From contig JANMHB010000092.1 in the NCBI GenBank assembly GCA_031374935.1, positions 1 through 64,000 of the forward strand: 64,000 nt of DNA. The letters are read 5' to 3'. The DNA is from JACMLX01 sp031374935. GTDB lineage: Bacteria; Gemmatimonadota; Gemmatimonadetes; Gemmatimonadales; Gemmatimonadaceae. Below, piece after piece: positions 22,332 to 30,866 of this stretch (within the stretch, counting starts at the first letter, position 1; every line of letters begins with the position of its first letter). Under the pieces are notes generated by a model. The model was given only the letters and a program-made list of their open reading frames with translations, did not search any database and had not been told where the DNA came from. Made by a program: the position numbers and the translations under genes.

Positions 22332-23386
22332 CCGTTTATCCCTAGAGCCCGAAGGTTCCGGAGGAGCTCGGCCGTGATCAGCGCCGGGTTGACGTTATGC
22401 CCCGTTCGTTCCCTGGCGGCCTCGACTGCATCCTGCGCCCGAGTGAGTGCCGGAGCCGAGCCGCTGCCGGACTCGACTGCTGGCTGCAGCCGGTCGTGGA
22501 GCATGCCTTCCAGCGCATCGAGCGCATCCGAAAAACCACCTCTGGCGCCGGCGGGTTTCTCGGACAGCACGGCGACGAACCGATCGGAAGCGTCGCCGCG
22601 GAGCGCCTTCAGCCATTGGGCGGCGTGGCTGGCGGCGGCCTCGTGGACCGTGCCGCTGAGGAGCGCACCAGGCGCCCCGGAGGCTCGCTCGAGAACGCCG
22701 TCGTCGATGGAACCGACCGTGCGCCGGACGTCCTCCTGCGCCACCCAGCGGCGCAGTTCGGCATGGGCGAGCGGTGCGACCCGGACGGAGACGACCCGTG
22801 ACCGGATCGTGGGGAGGAGGGCGCCGGGCTCGCTGGTGGTCAGAATCAGCGTGGTATCGGGGAGCGGCTCCTCGAGGAGCTTGAGCAGGGCGTTCGCCGC
22901 CTGATCGCTGCCTTCCTGGGCAATCATGCGATCTGCATCACCGAGAATCATGATCTTGCGTTTTGCCATGGCTGGCGAGCTGGCGGCGGCCCGGACCAGA
23001 CTCCGGATCATCTCGACAAACAGCCCCTCACTCCCGCTGCTCGGCCCCCAAAGGCCCCCCGCCGATGCGCGATCCCGCATCGCGCCCCGCATGAAGGCAA
23101 GCGCCTCCTCGGGTGACGAATCCGAGATGTCGGCACGAGGCACGGGGAAGTACCAGTAGAGGTCGGGGTGCGTGAGCTCGACCGTGTAGCGGCAGCCCTG
23201 ACAGACACCGCAGGGGACTGGTGACCCGGCGCAGAGCAGTGCCTGCGCCAGCCAGAGCGCGAGCCGTTGCTTGCCGACCCCTTTTCGCCCGTGGAGCAGG
23301 AGCGAACCCGGCAGTGTGCCACGTTCGAAGGTGCTGCCAAGCCTGGCCCGGAGCGCATCGTGACCGACCAGCGGAGAGAGAGGCAT
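22328..23386 (-). CDS. holB: DNA polymerase III delta-prime subunit
   Basis: Clamp-loader ATPase-fold subunit. The 352-aa product has Walker A GRKGVGKQ (33-40), a four-cysteine zinc module Cys52, Cys59, Cys62, Cys65 (CAGSPVPCGVCQGC), a DEAD-like region KIMILGDADRMI and a SRVVSVRVAP sensor-like stretch. The C-terminal collar domain is less conserved. Start ATG 23386 gives MPLSPLVGHDALRARLG; a longer frame from 23467 adds 27 non-homologous residues. The gene is upstream of, and overlaps, moaC. The divergent gene at 23488 starts 101 bp away, so the promoter region is shared. Confidence 0.9.
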   Translation of the reverse strand: MPLSPLVGHDALRARLGSTFERGTLPGSLLLHGRKGVGKQRLALWLAQALLCAGSPVPCGVCQGCRYTVELTHPDLYWYFPVPRADISDSSPEEALAFMRGAMRDRASAGGLWGPSSGSEGLFVEMIRSLVRAAASSPAMAKRKIMILGDADRMIAQEGSDQAANALLKLLEEPLPDTTLILTTSEPGALLPTIRSRVVSVRVAPLAHAELRRWVAQEDVRRTVGSIDDGVLERASGAPGALLSGTVHEAAASHAAQWLKALRGDASDRFVAVLSEKPAGARGGFSDALDALEGMLHDRLQPAVESGSGSAPALTRAQDAVEAARERTGHNVNPALITAELLRNLRALGING

Positions 23387-23487
23387 GGGGCAAAGGTGTA
23401 TGGTCGGATTGGGAGGCAACAGGGTGCCGTGTCGCATTCTGCTGCGCGCGGTGATATTCCGCTGCACCTACCCTCGGAGCCGCACAG

Positions 23488-23844
23488 ATGACGGGGACAC
23501 TTGCACTGCTGCTGACTGTTGTGACGGGGGTGTTCGTCGGCGTCGCCGATCTGCGCTCCCCGGAAGTACAGGGCCCGGTGGCGGTGTTGTTTGCGGCAGC
23601 GTTTTTCCTTGCGGCGTGGCATCCCGATGGAGCGTGGCGGCGCGGGCTGATGCTTGGCCTCTCGGTGCCACTGGCACACCTGGTGGCGCAGCTGACGGGT
23701 CGAGTGCTGCCGTACACGGTCGAGCATCCCGCCTCGACGCTACTCGCACTCATCCCCGCCATGCTCGGCACCATGGTCGGTATGGCGGTGAGCCGGCTTC
23801 GTCACACCAGCACGCAGGACACGGAGCTCAAGCCGCCGCGCTGA
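23488..23844 (+). CDS. Small hydrophobic membrane protein, unknown
   Basis: 118-aa protein not recognised. Hydrophobic segments at about 4-20, 30-45, 55-68 and 80-100 suggest three or four transmembrane helices, with a short polar C-terminal tail (RLRHTSTQDTELKPPR). Codon usage matches the neighbours. It is divergent from holB and convergent with purK, with only 45 bp to the purK end, so it appears to be its own unit. Nothing in the sequence hints at the function. Confidence 0.6.
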   Translation: MTGTLALLLTVVTGVFVGVADLRSPEVQGPVAVLFAAAFFLAAWHPDGAWRRGLMLGLSVPLAHLVAQLTGRVLPYTVEHPASTLLALIPAMLGTMVGMAVSRLRHTSTQDTELKPPR

Positions 23845-23889
23845 GTGTATCCGGCTGCATCAGGACGGTGAACGCGCGTCGGCGCGGAA

Positions 23890-25029
23890 TCATCCGGGGA
23901 GCAGGCGTGCGTAGCCGTCGAGCACCGCGTCGCGCGCGGCCTCCGGCGTCGCGCCAGCAGCGGAGAGATGGCCCATCTTTCGGCCGGGCTTCGCGAGCTT
24001 CTTGCCGTAGAGATGCAGCCGCACACCCGGCACCTCCAAGGCGCGGTCCCAGATCGGCGCGCGCCCGTCCGCCGACCAGAGATCGCCCAGCAGATTGATG
24101 ATCGCACCGGCCGACACGAGCTCGGTGCTGCCCAGCGGCAGCCCGCAGACGGCACGCACCTGTTGCTCGAACTGACTGGTCAGGCAGGCGCGTTCGGTGG
24201 CGTGAAAGGTGTTGTGTGGACGCGGTGCGAGTTCATTCACCATCAGCGTATCGTCGGTGGTGACGAACATCTCGACTGCCAGCAGGCCGACGATCCCGAG
24301 CCTGCTGGCGATCGCCGTCGCCAGTGCAATCGCGGCATCGGTGGTGCGATCGCTCACCGGTGCGGGGGTCATGGCCCAGGTGAGCACGCCGTTGTCGTGG
24401 TGATTCCACGACACCGGGAACGTGCGCGTCTCGCCGGCGCTGCTGCGCGCGACCATCACCGACAACTCACCGACAAGTTCGATCCACTGTTCGACGACGA
24501 CGGTCGCCGAATGTGTCAACGCGCCTGCGGTGTCGAGATCGTGAGGTGACCGGATGCGCGCCTGCCCACGGCCGTCGTACCCCCCGCTGGTGGTCTTGGC
24601 GATGCTTCGGCCGAGCGCCTGGAATGCCTGCGCCACGTCGTGCGGCGTGTGCGCAATACGAAATGGTGCGACGGGAAACCCGTTGTTCTCGAGCCAGGCC
24701 TTCTGCCGGCCGCGATCCTGAATGATGTGAATCGGTGCGGCGCCCGGATGCACGGGAGCGTGCAACGATGCGGCGGCGATGCTCTCGGTCGACACCTGCT
24801 CGATGTCGAGTGTGATGACATCGCAGGCCTTGGCGAAGTTGATCGCCGCGCCGACATCGTCGAAGGTCGCCGTCACCAGCTGCGATGCGACAGCGCGTGC
24901 CGGGCAGTCGGGGTCAGGGTCCAGCACATGCACGTCGTAGCCCATCGCGCGCGCTGCGAGTGCCGACATCCGTGCCAACTGTCCTCCGCCAAGAAATCCG
25001 ATCGTGCTGCCGGGGAGGATCGTGGTCAT
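23890..25029 (-). CDS. purK: 5-(carboxyamino)imidazole ribonucleotide synthase PurK
   Basis: ATP-grasp enzyme of purine synthesis: carboxylates AIR with bicarbonate to N5-CAIR. The 379-aa product starts MTTILPGSTIGFLGGGQLARM, then shows DYDHVLD-like VHVLDPDPDCPARAVA, the ATP-grasp segment IAKTTSGGYDGRGQ and the metal-binding VNELAPRPHNTFHATE. It overlaps the purE stop by four bases (ATGA) as in many purEK operons. A very long minus-strand frame across this region (23890-26031) is mostly the shadow of purE and the DUF4126 gene; the PurK start is ATG 25029. Confidence 0.96.
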   Translation of the reverse strand: MTTILPGSTIGFLGGGQLARMSALAARAMGYDVHVLDPDPDCPARAVASQLVTATFDDVGAAINFAKACDVITLDIEQVSTESIAAASLHAPVHPGAAPIHIIQDRGRQKAWLENNGFPVAPFRIAHTPHDVAQAFQALGRSIAKTTSGGYDGRGQARIRSPHDLDTAGALTHSATVVVEQWIELVGELSVMVARSSAGETRTFPVSWNHHDNGVLTWAMTPAPVSDRTTDAAIALATAIASRLGIVGLLAVEMFVTTDDTLMVNELAPRPHNTFHATERACLTSQFEQQVRAVCGLPLGSTELVSAGAIINLLGDLWSADGRAPIWDRALEVPGVRLHLYGKKLAKPGRKMGHLSAAGATPEAARDAVLDGYARLLPG

Positions 25030-25541
25030 GCGGTGGGGCGCGGGTCCGGGTGGTCGAGCACGTCCTGTGTGCGGGCGGCGCGCCACGCGGTGAGTCTGGC
25101 GTGCAATGCGGGGTCGCTGGTGGCCAGCATCTGCATCGCCAGCAGCGCCGCGTTGACAGCGCCAGGCTGCCCGATGGCCACGGTTGCCACCGGAATTCCC
25201 TTGGGCATCTGCACGATGGACAACAGCGCATCGATGCCGGCCAGCGCCGTGGCAGCCACCGGAACTCCGATGATCGGCACCAGCGTCTTGGCGGCGAGCA
25301 TACCGGGCAGATGCGCGGCACCGCCAGCGGCTGCAATGATGACGCGCAGCCCTCGCCCATGCGCCTGCTCCGCGTAGGCGAACATCTGATCGGGCGTGCG
25401 ATGCGCCGAGACCACGCGCACCTCGTGGGCAACACCGAACTCTGCCAGGAGCGCGACAGCGGGCGCGAGCACAGGGTAGTCGCTGGCACTGCCCATGACG
25501 ACGCCGATGAGCGGGGTGGGGATGTCGGAAGAAGTTGTCAC
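25026..25541 (-). CDS. purE: N5-carboxyaminoimidazole ribonucleotide mutase PurE
   Basis: Class I PurE: moves the carboxyl of N5-CAIR to C4 to give CAIR. The 171-aa product (GTG start at 25541) has VVMGSASD (GSxSD, phosphate binding), VSAHRTP with catalytic His47, GAAHLPGMLAAKT and a hydrophobic barrel end PVATVAIGQPGAVNAALLAMQ. An upstream ATG frame reaching 25631 adds 30 residues that do not match. It is first in purE-purK; the divergent gene at 25666 leaves about 125 bp of promoter region between them. Confidence 0.96.
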   Translation of the reverse strand: MTTSSDIPTPLIGVVMGSASDYPVLAPAVALLAEFGVAHEVRVVSAHRTPDQMFAYAEQAHGRGLRVIIAAAGGAAHLPGMLAAKTLVPIIGVPVAATALAGIDALLSIVQMPKGIPVATVAIGQPGAVNAALLAMQMLATSDPALHARLTAWRAARTQDVLDHPDPRPTA

Positions 25542-25665
25542 GTGGCAAATATGGCAGCGCGCGGAATGCGCTGGGGTGCCGGGCCAGCCGCCCATCGATG
25601 AAACCGCTGGCGAGCGCTCCTGTCTGCACATAAGTTCGCTCTAATAAATCATTCCCGATCCGGAG

Positions 25666-26238
25666 TTGGCTCAGGTGGAGACGTTGCTGAGTGTGCTGAC
25701 AGGAATCGGGGTGGCTGCCGCCTGCGGCTTTCGTGTGTTCGTGCCGCTGCTGGCGCTGGGTATCGCCGGCCGGATCGGGATTCTCCCGCTGAACGGGAGC
25801 TTCGTGATGCTGGCGTCTCTGCCGGCGCTGATTGCGCTGGGGACGGCGGCGGTGCTGGAGATTGCGGCGTACTACGTGCCGGTGCTCGACAACGCGCTCG
25901 ATGTGGCGGCGGCGCCAGCGGCGGTGATCGCTGGCGTGCTCGCCAGCGCGGCGGCCATCACCGATCTGCCGCCAGTGCTGTCGTGGGGCATTGCGTTGAT
26001 CGGTGGTGGCGGCGCGGCCGGATTGCTGCACGGTGCCACGTCGTTGCTCCGGTTGAAGAGCACGGCGTTGACCGGTGGGACGGCGAATCCGCTGCTGTCG
26101 ACAGGCGAGTTCTTCGGCGCCCTTGTCACATCGTTGCTGGCGGTGCTGGTACCGGTGGTGAGTGCGGTCCTGATTCTGCTGGTGCTCGTCTGGATGGTCC
26201 GCACACGCTTACAACAACCCAGGAAGGCCGTGACATGA
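25666..26238 (+). CDS. DUF4126 family membrane protein
   Basis: 190-aa polytopic membrane protein with about six hydrophobic segments and the typical GIGVAAACGFRVFVPLLALG near the start, ending in ANPLLSTGEFFGALVTSLLAVL. The DUF4126 family has no assigned activity. TTG 25666 gives the start used here, GTG 25675 is equally likely, and neither has a clear Shine-Dalgarno. The stop overlaps the ATG of the outer-membrane gene (ATGA), so both proteins are made from one transcript. It sits divergent from purEK. Confidence 0.75.
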   Translation: MAQVETLLSVLTGIGVAAACGFRVFVPLLALGIAGRIGILPLNGSFVMLASLPALIALGTAAVLEIAAYYVPVLDNALDVAAAPAAVIAGVLASAAAITDLPPVLSWGIALIGGGGAAGLLHGATSLLRLKSTALTGGTANPLLSTGEFFGALVTSLLAVLVPVVSAVLILLVLVWMVRTRLQQPRKAVT

Positions 26239-27008
26239 TTCGTGTTTTCGTTCGTGCCGGTGCACTCGCCATGATCGCCACCGCGTCGCTTGCCGCGCAG
26301 GCGGCGCCCCCAGCGCCGGCGCCCAAGCCACCGTACGAATTCGTCGCCGACTTTGCCCTTGCGGCAAGTCAGGGCAATCAGGAAGTGACCACGGTGTCAC
26401 TCGGTCAGCGCTACAGCTATGTCTTTCCGACCTTCAAGTTCTCGCAGACGGCGTCGGCGGTGCGCGGCACGGCGAACGGTGTGCGGAATGCCGAGCTGTA
26501 TCAGGCCGGCCTGCGCGGGGACTACACGCTGGCGAAGAAGCTGACGGCGTACCTGAGCACGGACGGATTGCGCAACACGCCGGCGGGACTCAACCGGCAG
26601 TTCGCCGAGGGCGTGGGACTCGGATACCAATTCCTCGACACCGACACAGACAAGCTTCAGCTGTCGCTCGGCGTTGGCGCCTTGCAGCGCTCGTTCGTCG
26701 GTGTTGCCGGCCAGCAGAACGACTTCGTCGGCAACGCCGCGGGGATGTTCCGTCACTTCTTCTCGAAGGTGTCGTATCTCGAGCAGACGGCCGGGTTCAC
26801 GCCGAACTTCTCGAAGACCGACGCGTGGCTGTTCACGACCAAGTCGTCGGTGGTGGCGCCGCTGTCGTCCAAGGTCGGCATCAAGGTGGCGTACCTGATC
26901 AATTACAACAATGCGCCGCCGCTGAATCCCGCCACGGTCACGAACCTCACTGACCGCTTCAAGAAGTTCGACGGCCTGCTGACGACGGGTGTGCAGTTCA
27001 CGTACTGA
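26235..27008 (+). CDS. Putative outer-membrane beta-barrel protein (DUF481-like)
   Basis: 257-aa exported protein. A Sec signal peptide (about 1-24, MIRVFVRAGALAMIATASLAAQA) is followed by alternating-hydrophobic beta strands, for example SLGQRYSYVFPTFKFSQTAS, YQAGLRGDYTLAKKLTAYL and GVGLGYQFLDTDTDKLQL. The chain ends in a terminal aromatic VQFTY typical of BAM-inserted barrels. Repeated strand patterns match DUF481 salt-induced outer-membrane proteins. Function unknown. ATG 26235 overlaps the preceding stop by four bases, and a strong 15-bp terminator follows at 27028. Confidence 0.8.
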   Translation: MIRVFVRAGALAMIATASLAAQAAPPAPAPKPPYEFVADFALAASQGNQEVTTVSLGQRYSYVFPTFKFSQTASAVRGTANGVRNAELYQAGLRGDYTLAKKLTAYLSTDGLRNTPAGLNRQFAEGVGLGYQFLDTDTDKLQLSLGVGALQRSFVGVAGQQNDFVGNAAGMFRHFFSKVSYLEQTAGFTPNFSKTDAWLFTTKSSVVAPLSSKVGIKVAYLINYNNAPPLNPATVTNLTDRFKKFDGLLTTGVQFTY

Positions 27009-27027
27009 ACGTCGAGTTCGTGAGGAG

Positions 27028-27062
27028 CAACGGGTCGTCTGCGTGGAGCGGACGACCCGTTG
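27028..27062. terminator. Strong hairpin between convergent genes
   Basis: A 15-bp stem with one T-G pair (27028-27042 with 27048-27062) has loop gtgga. It lies between the barrel gene (+) and the DinB gene (-). The DNA repeats CAACGGGTCGTC inverted, followed by agattt. Confidence 0.75.
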
Positions 27063-27121
27063 AGATTTGTGCCAGTGTTGTCCGCCAACGGACTTCGTGT
27101 TGCGCGGGCATCCCGTGCCAG

Positions 27122-27646
27122 CTACGGCTCGCGTGGCGTCGGTTCCCAGAGGGGCGTGAACGCATCGGCGGTGGCGTCGTAGAGGCGGATCATGCCTGGG
27201 GCACGCCACTTCGCCAGCTGGATGATCTGGCCGGTGTGCATGCTGACATGTTCGACGACGTGGTAGATCGCATCGAAGACGGTCGTGGTGGCGCCCTGAA
27301 TGAGGCGCGGTTCGTCGAGCTGGTCGGGCCGGAGTGTCGCGAGGACGCGATCGATCTCCAGCAGAGTGCCAGTGAGCTGCGCCAGCAATCGCTCTTTCGT
27401 CTGCCCGCCATCGGCGGAGAACTCGCCATCGCGATCACGGCGGCCGGGCCGGGCACCGACACCACCAATCAGCCATTGCCGCGCGTTGCCGTCGATGTGC
27501 AGGATCAGGTTGCCGATGCTGTTCGAACCGGCGGCAGGTCGCCACCAGAGATCGTCGTCGCTCAGGGGCGCACAGGAGAGACGGATCCGAGGCAGGTACT
27601 GGTCGAGCAGGTAGTCGCGCGACGCAGCAAGAAAACTGTGGGGCAT
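27122..27646 (-). CDS. DinB-like four-helix-bundle metalloprotein
   Basis: 174-aa protein of the DinB/DUF1572 type, which use a nickel/zinc site of three histidines. Candidates are His in ILHIDGNARQWL and the pair in YHVVEHVSMHTGQI. The fold is shared with bacillithiol and mycothiol transferases and hydrolases, so a thiol-dependent detoxification role is a family-based guess only. ATG 27646 (MPHSFLAA) is chosen; the frame continues to 27709. It begins 10 bp downstream of the dctA end on the same strand, so it may be a trailing gene of that transcript. Confidence 0.75.
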   Translation of the reverse strand: MPHSFLAASRDYLLDQYLPRIRLSCAPLSDDDLWWRPAAGSNSIGNLILHIDGNARQWLIGGVGARPGRRDRDGEFSADGGQTKERLLAQLTGTLLEIDRVLATLRPDQLDEPRLIQGATTTVFDAIYHVVEHVSMHTGQIIQLAKWRAPGMIRLYDATADAFTPLWEPTPREP

Positions 27647-27656
27647 GGGCGCGTCC

Positions 27657-28916
27657 TCAGTCGTCGGACTGGTGCATGTGTGCCACCGCCTCGAGGCGGC
27701 GGTCCTCATCGAAGGCGTTCTCGCTGCGTGAGATGACCAGCGTGGCGACCCCGTTGCCGATCAGGTTCGTGATCGCGCGTGCTTCGGACATGAAGCGATC
27801 GACGCCGAGCAGCAGGGCGATACTCTCCACCGGGATGGTATTCATCGCGCCGAGGGTGCTGGCGAGCACGATGAAGCCGGAGCCGGTGACGCCCGCTGCG
27901 CCTTTCGACGTCACCATCAGCACCAGCAGGATGCTGAGTTGCTCGGCGACCGACAGCTCGATGCGGTTGACCTGTGCGAGGAAGATGGTCGCCATCGCGA
28001 GGTAGATCGAGGTGCCATCGAGGTTGAACGAGTAGCCGGCGGGAATCACCAGGCCGACCACCGTCTTGCTGCAGCCGTAACGCTCCATCTTGACCAGCAT
28101 CCTCGGGAGCGCGGCTTCGCTGGAACTGGTGCCAAGCACCAGCAGGATCTCGTCCTTGATGTATCGCAGGAATTCGAGCAGCCGGAACCCGTACATGCGA
28201 CAGATGATGCCGAGGACGACGAAGATGAAGATCGCCATCGTGGCGTAGACGTCGAGCATCAGCCGGCCGAGCGGCAGCAGTGTGCGCAGTCCGAACGATC
28301 CGACGGTGAAGGCCATCGCGCCGAAGGCTCCGATCGGCGCGACCTTCATGACGAGCGCCACGATCCGGAAAAAGACATGCGACGTGCGATCGAGCACATC
28401 GAGCAGCGGCTTGGCCGTGCCGCCGAGCGAGGTGAGCGCCACGCCGAAGATCACGGCGAAGAACACGATCTGCAGGATCTCGCCCTTGGCGAAGGCGTCC
28501 ACCACGCTGGATGGAACGATGTGGGTGAGGAAGTCCACGAACTGCATGTTCTCGCCGGCTTTCGTGTACTGCGAGACATCACCCTTGGCGAGGGTGGAGA
28601 CATCGACACCGTCACCGGGCCGCGTGACATTGACGATCACGAGGCCGATCGCCAGCGCGATGGTGCTGACGATCTCGAAATAGAGAAAGGCCTTGCCCCC
28701 GACCTTTCCGACCTTCTTCAGGTCGACCATGTTCGCGATGCCAAGCACGATGGTCAGGAAGATGATCGGCCCGATGACCATCTTGACTAGCTTGACGAAG
28801 GTGTCGCCGAGCGGTCGCATGGCCTTGCCGAGATCCGGTGCGAGGGCGCCGAGGAGGACGCCGAGCGCGATCGCGGTGAGCACCTGCACAGTGAGGTTCG
28901 AGGCGAGGCGCTTCAT
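27657..28916 (-). CDS. dctA: C4-dicarboxylate/proton symporter DctA
   Basis: Inner-membrane symporter for succinate, fumarate and malate of the glutamate-aspartate transporter family. The 419-aa product has eight or more helices and two re-entrant hairpins. Signatures are VKMVIGPIIFLTIVLGIANM, LGTSSSEAALPRML (serine-rich hairpin 1) and VVGLVIPAGYSFNLDGTSIY, then VTSKGAAGVTGSGFIVLA (hairpin 2) and NLIGNGVATLVISR. Start ATG 28916. A TSUP permease starts 72 bp away, divergent. A DctB/DctD pair was not seen nearby, so regulation is unknown. Confidence 0.94.
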   Translation of the reverse strand: MKRLASNLTVQVLTAIALGVLLGALAPDLGKAMRPLGDTFVKLVKMVIGPIIFLTIVLGIANMVDLKKVGKVGGKAFLYFEIVSTIALAIGLVIVNVTRPGDGVDVSTLAKGDVSQYTKAGENMQFVDFLTHIVPSSVVDAFAKGEILQIVFFAVIFGVALTSLGGTAKPLLDVLDRTSHVFFRIVALVMKVAPIGAFGAMAFTVGSFGLRTLLPLGRLMLDVYATMAIFIFVVLGIICRMYGFRLLEFLRYIKDEILLVLGTSSSEAALPRMLVKMERYGCSKTVVGLVIPAGYSFNLDGTSIYLAMATIFLAQVNRIELSVAEQLSILLVLMVTSKGAAGVTGSGFIVLASTLGAMNTIPVESIALLLGVDRFMSEARAITNLIGNGVATLVISRSENAFDEDRRLEAVAHMHQSDD

Positions 28917-28988
28917 GCGGGATCGAATTTCTCGGGGGATGGACGATGGCGGGTGCCACCGCGGCCAGCGCGAATATAAGGGTGAGTC

Positions 28989-29786
28989 ATGATCGATGAT
29001 CTGCCGCGGCTCGTCGGCGTGGTGCTGGCGGCGGTCCTTGGAGGCGCTGCGAATTCCGTGGCGGGCGGCGGCATGCTGCTGGTGTTTCCGGCATTGATCG
29101 GCCTCGGTGTGCCGCCGGTGTCGGCCAACGCGACATCGACAGTGGCATTGTGGCCCGGCGGCTTGAGCTCCATGCTCGGGTATCGGGACGCACTGCGCGG
29201 CACGGGTGCGTGGGTGCGTGCGCTGGTTGGCCCGAGCCTGGTGGGTGGCGCGATCGGCGCCTGGCTGCTGACACGCAGTACCGATGCACAGTTCAAGGCG
29301 CTGGTGCCATGGCTGGTGCTGGCGGCGACGGTGTTGTTCGTGTCGCAGAAGCGATTGGGCGCGTGGCTGCGGCGCCGGATCGGCAGTGCGACGCAGCACC
29401 GCTCAGCCAACGATCTGCCGCCAATGCCCGGGGGCTGGGTGATGGGGATGCAGTTTTTCATCGCGGTGTACGGCGGCTACTTCGGCGCTGGTGCCGGAAT
29501 CATCATGCTGGCGGCGTTCGGCCTGCTCGGCCTGACGAATGTGCACCAGATGAACGGCTTGAAGAACTTTCTGGCGCTGCTGTTCAACTTCGTGGCGATT
29601 GCCACGTTCACGCTGTCAGGACTGGTGCACTGGCCCGTGGCCGCGCTGATGGCCGTCGGATCGGCCATCGGCGGTCACTACGCGGCACGATTCGCCCAGC
29701 GAACGAACCAGGATGTGGTGCGCCAGCTGATCGGCGTGATCGGGATTGCGAGCGCCATCTGGCTCTTCGTCACCCGCCAGTCATGA
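28989..29786 (+). CDS. TSUP (TauE/SafE) family permease
   Basis: 265-aa membrane permease with about eight helices. The family duplication is visible as GGAANSVAGGGMLLVFPALIG near the N terminus and GGYFGAGAGIIMLAAFGLLG in the second half. Members export or import sulfite, sulfoacetate, taurine-like anions or organic acids; this substrate is unknown. The proximity to dctA, sharing a 72-bp divergent region, is suggestive of organic-anion traffic only. The a/b hydrolase gene is convergent, with 23 bp between the stops. Confidence 0.85.
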   Translation: MIDDLPRLVGVVLAAVLGGAANSVAGGGMLLVFPALIGLGVPPVSANATSTVALWPGGLSSMLGYRDALRGTGAWVRALVGPSLVGGAIGAWLLTRSTDAQFKALVPWLVLAATVLFVSQKRLGAWLRRRIGSATQHRSANDLPPMPGGWVMGMQFFIAVYGGYFGAGAGIIMLAAFGLLGLTNVHQMNGLKNFLALLFNFVAIATFTLSGLVHWPVAALMAVGSAIGGHYAARFAQRTNQDVVRQLIGVIGIASAIWLFVTRQS

Positions 29787-29809
29787 CGACCCGCCAGCCA
29801 GCGCCGGCG

Positions 29810-30664
29810 TCAGAAACTCGACTGCGGGAGCTTGCCGGTCTGCGCGAAGGTCATCACCCCCGCCCAGAATGATCCGTCCGGGCGGACATGGCCGTCTTCA
29901 TGCTTGTAGCCGTGCACGCGAACGAACGCTTTCGGATCATTGCCGGCGTTGTACACACGTCGCGGCATGGCGATCGGGAAGATCTGATCTTCGTCGCTGT
30001 GCACCACCAGGAGCGGCACCTTGACCGCGCCGATGTTCTCGACGGTGTTCCAGAGATCCGGCAGGATCGGGGCCGCCCAGGCCGGGATCGTCCCAAAGGC
30101 GACCGCTGCTTCGCGTGCGGAGGAGTACGATGCGACCAGCGCCAGTCCTTGTGGTTCGGGCACCAATGACGGAAACTCGCTGACGAGAAAGCCGGAGCCG
30201 AGCGAGTAGGCGAGCGCGATGCGCCGTTGCGCGTACGGAAACTGGATTGCGGCGTCGCGCCAGGCCTGCCGCACATCCTCGGCAATCACCGTGGCCTTGC
30301 GCTCGCCGCCGCTGTTGCCGAAGCCGGAGTAGTCGAAGACGTAGCTCGAGATGCCCGCCTTGTAGAGCAGCGCCTGCACGTCGGCCCAGTACGAGACCGA
30401 TTCTGCCGATCCGTGAAAGATCACGACCAGCGGCGCGCGGTCACTGATCTTCGTCACCACGCCGTCCAGATGATACGAGCCGCGAGGAATGACGACACGG
30501 CTGAAGGGCACGCCGTAGGTCGCCGGCGTTTCCGGGCCGACGGGCCGCGAGATCAAGCCGCTGCGCTCGACCATGCTGTACGCCGTCTGCCGCGCCGCAT
30601 AGGAGACGATGAGCAGGAGCAGCAGCGGGATGATCACCCAGCGCCAGCGCACATCGCCGGTCAT
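29810..30664 (-). CDS. Alpha/beta hydrolase, membrane anchored
   Basis: 284-aa serine hydrolase with an N-terminal membrane helix (about 8-24, WVIIPLLLLLIVSYAA). Catalytic residues are the oxyanion HGSAES loop (His84), nucleophile Ser154 in AYSLGSG, Asp226 in SDEDQIFP, and His255 or His259 in GYKHEDGH. This is the BEM46/YqiA-like group of exported or periplasmic hydrolases; the substrate is unknown. The gene is single and convergent with the TSUP gene. The next 200 bp (30665-30866) contain no gene; a 13-bp palindrome GTCGTG-T-CACGAC is at 30776-30788. Confidence 0.85.
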   Translation of the reverse strand: MTGDVRWRWVIIPLLLLLIVSYAARQTAYSMVERSGLISRPVGPETPATYGVPFSRVVIPRGSYHLDGVVTKISDRAPLVVIFHGSAESVSYWADVQALLYKAGISSYVFDYSGFGNSGGERKATVIAEDVRQAWRDAAIQFPYAQRRIALAYSLGSGFLVSEFPSLVPEPQGLALVASYSSAREAAVAFGTIPAWAAPILPDLWNTVENIGAVKVPLLVVHSDEDQIFPIAMPRRVYNAGNDPKAFVRVHGYKHEDGHVRPDGSFWAGVMTFAQTGKLPQSSF

Positions 30665-30866
30665 GGCTCGTTGCCCCGTGCATGCACGCCGCCGCCAGCC
30701 ACCGGCGTTCCGACGACAGGGGAAAGCGAACTCAGCAGAAAAACTGGCATCGAGCGCAGTGGACGTGGCGGCGGTGTCGTGTCACGACGTGACGGACGGA
30801 AGTGAATCTGTGGCGACGTCGAGCGTGAATACAACTGCTTGCCACGTGCGGCTCGCGTCGAACTGC

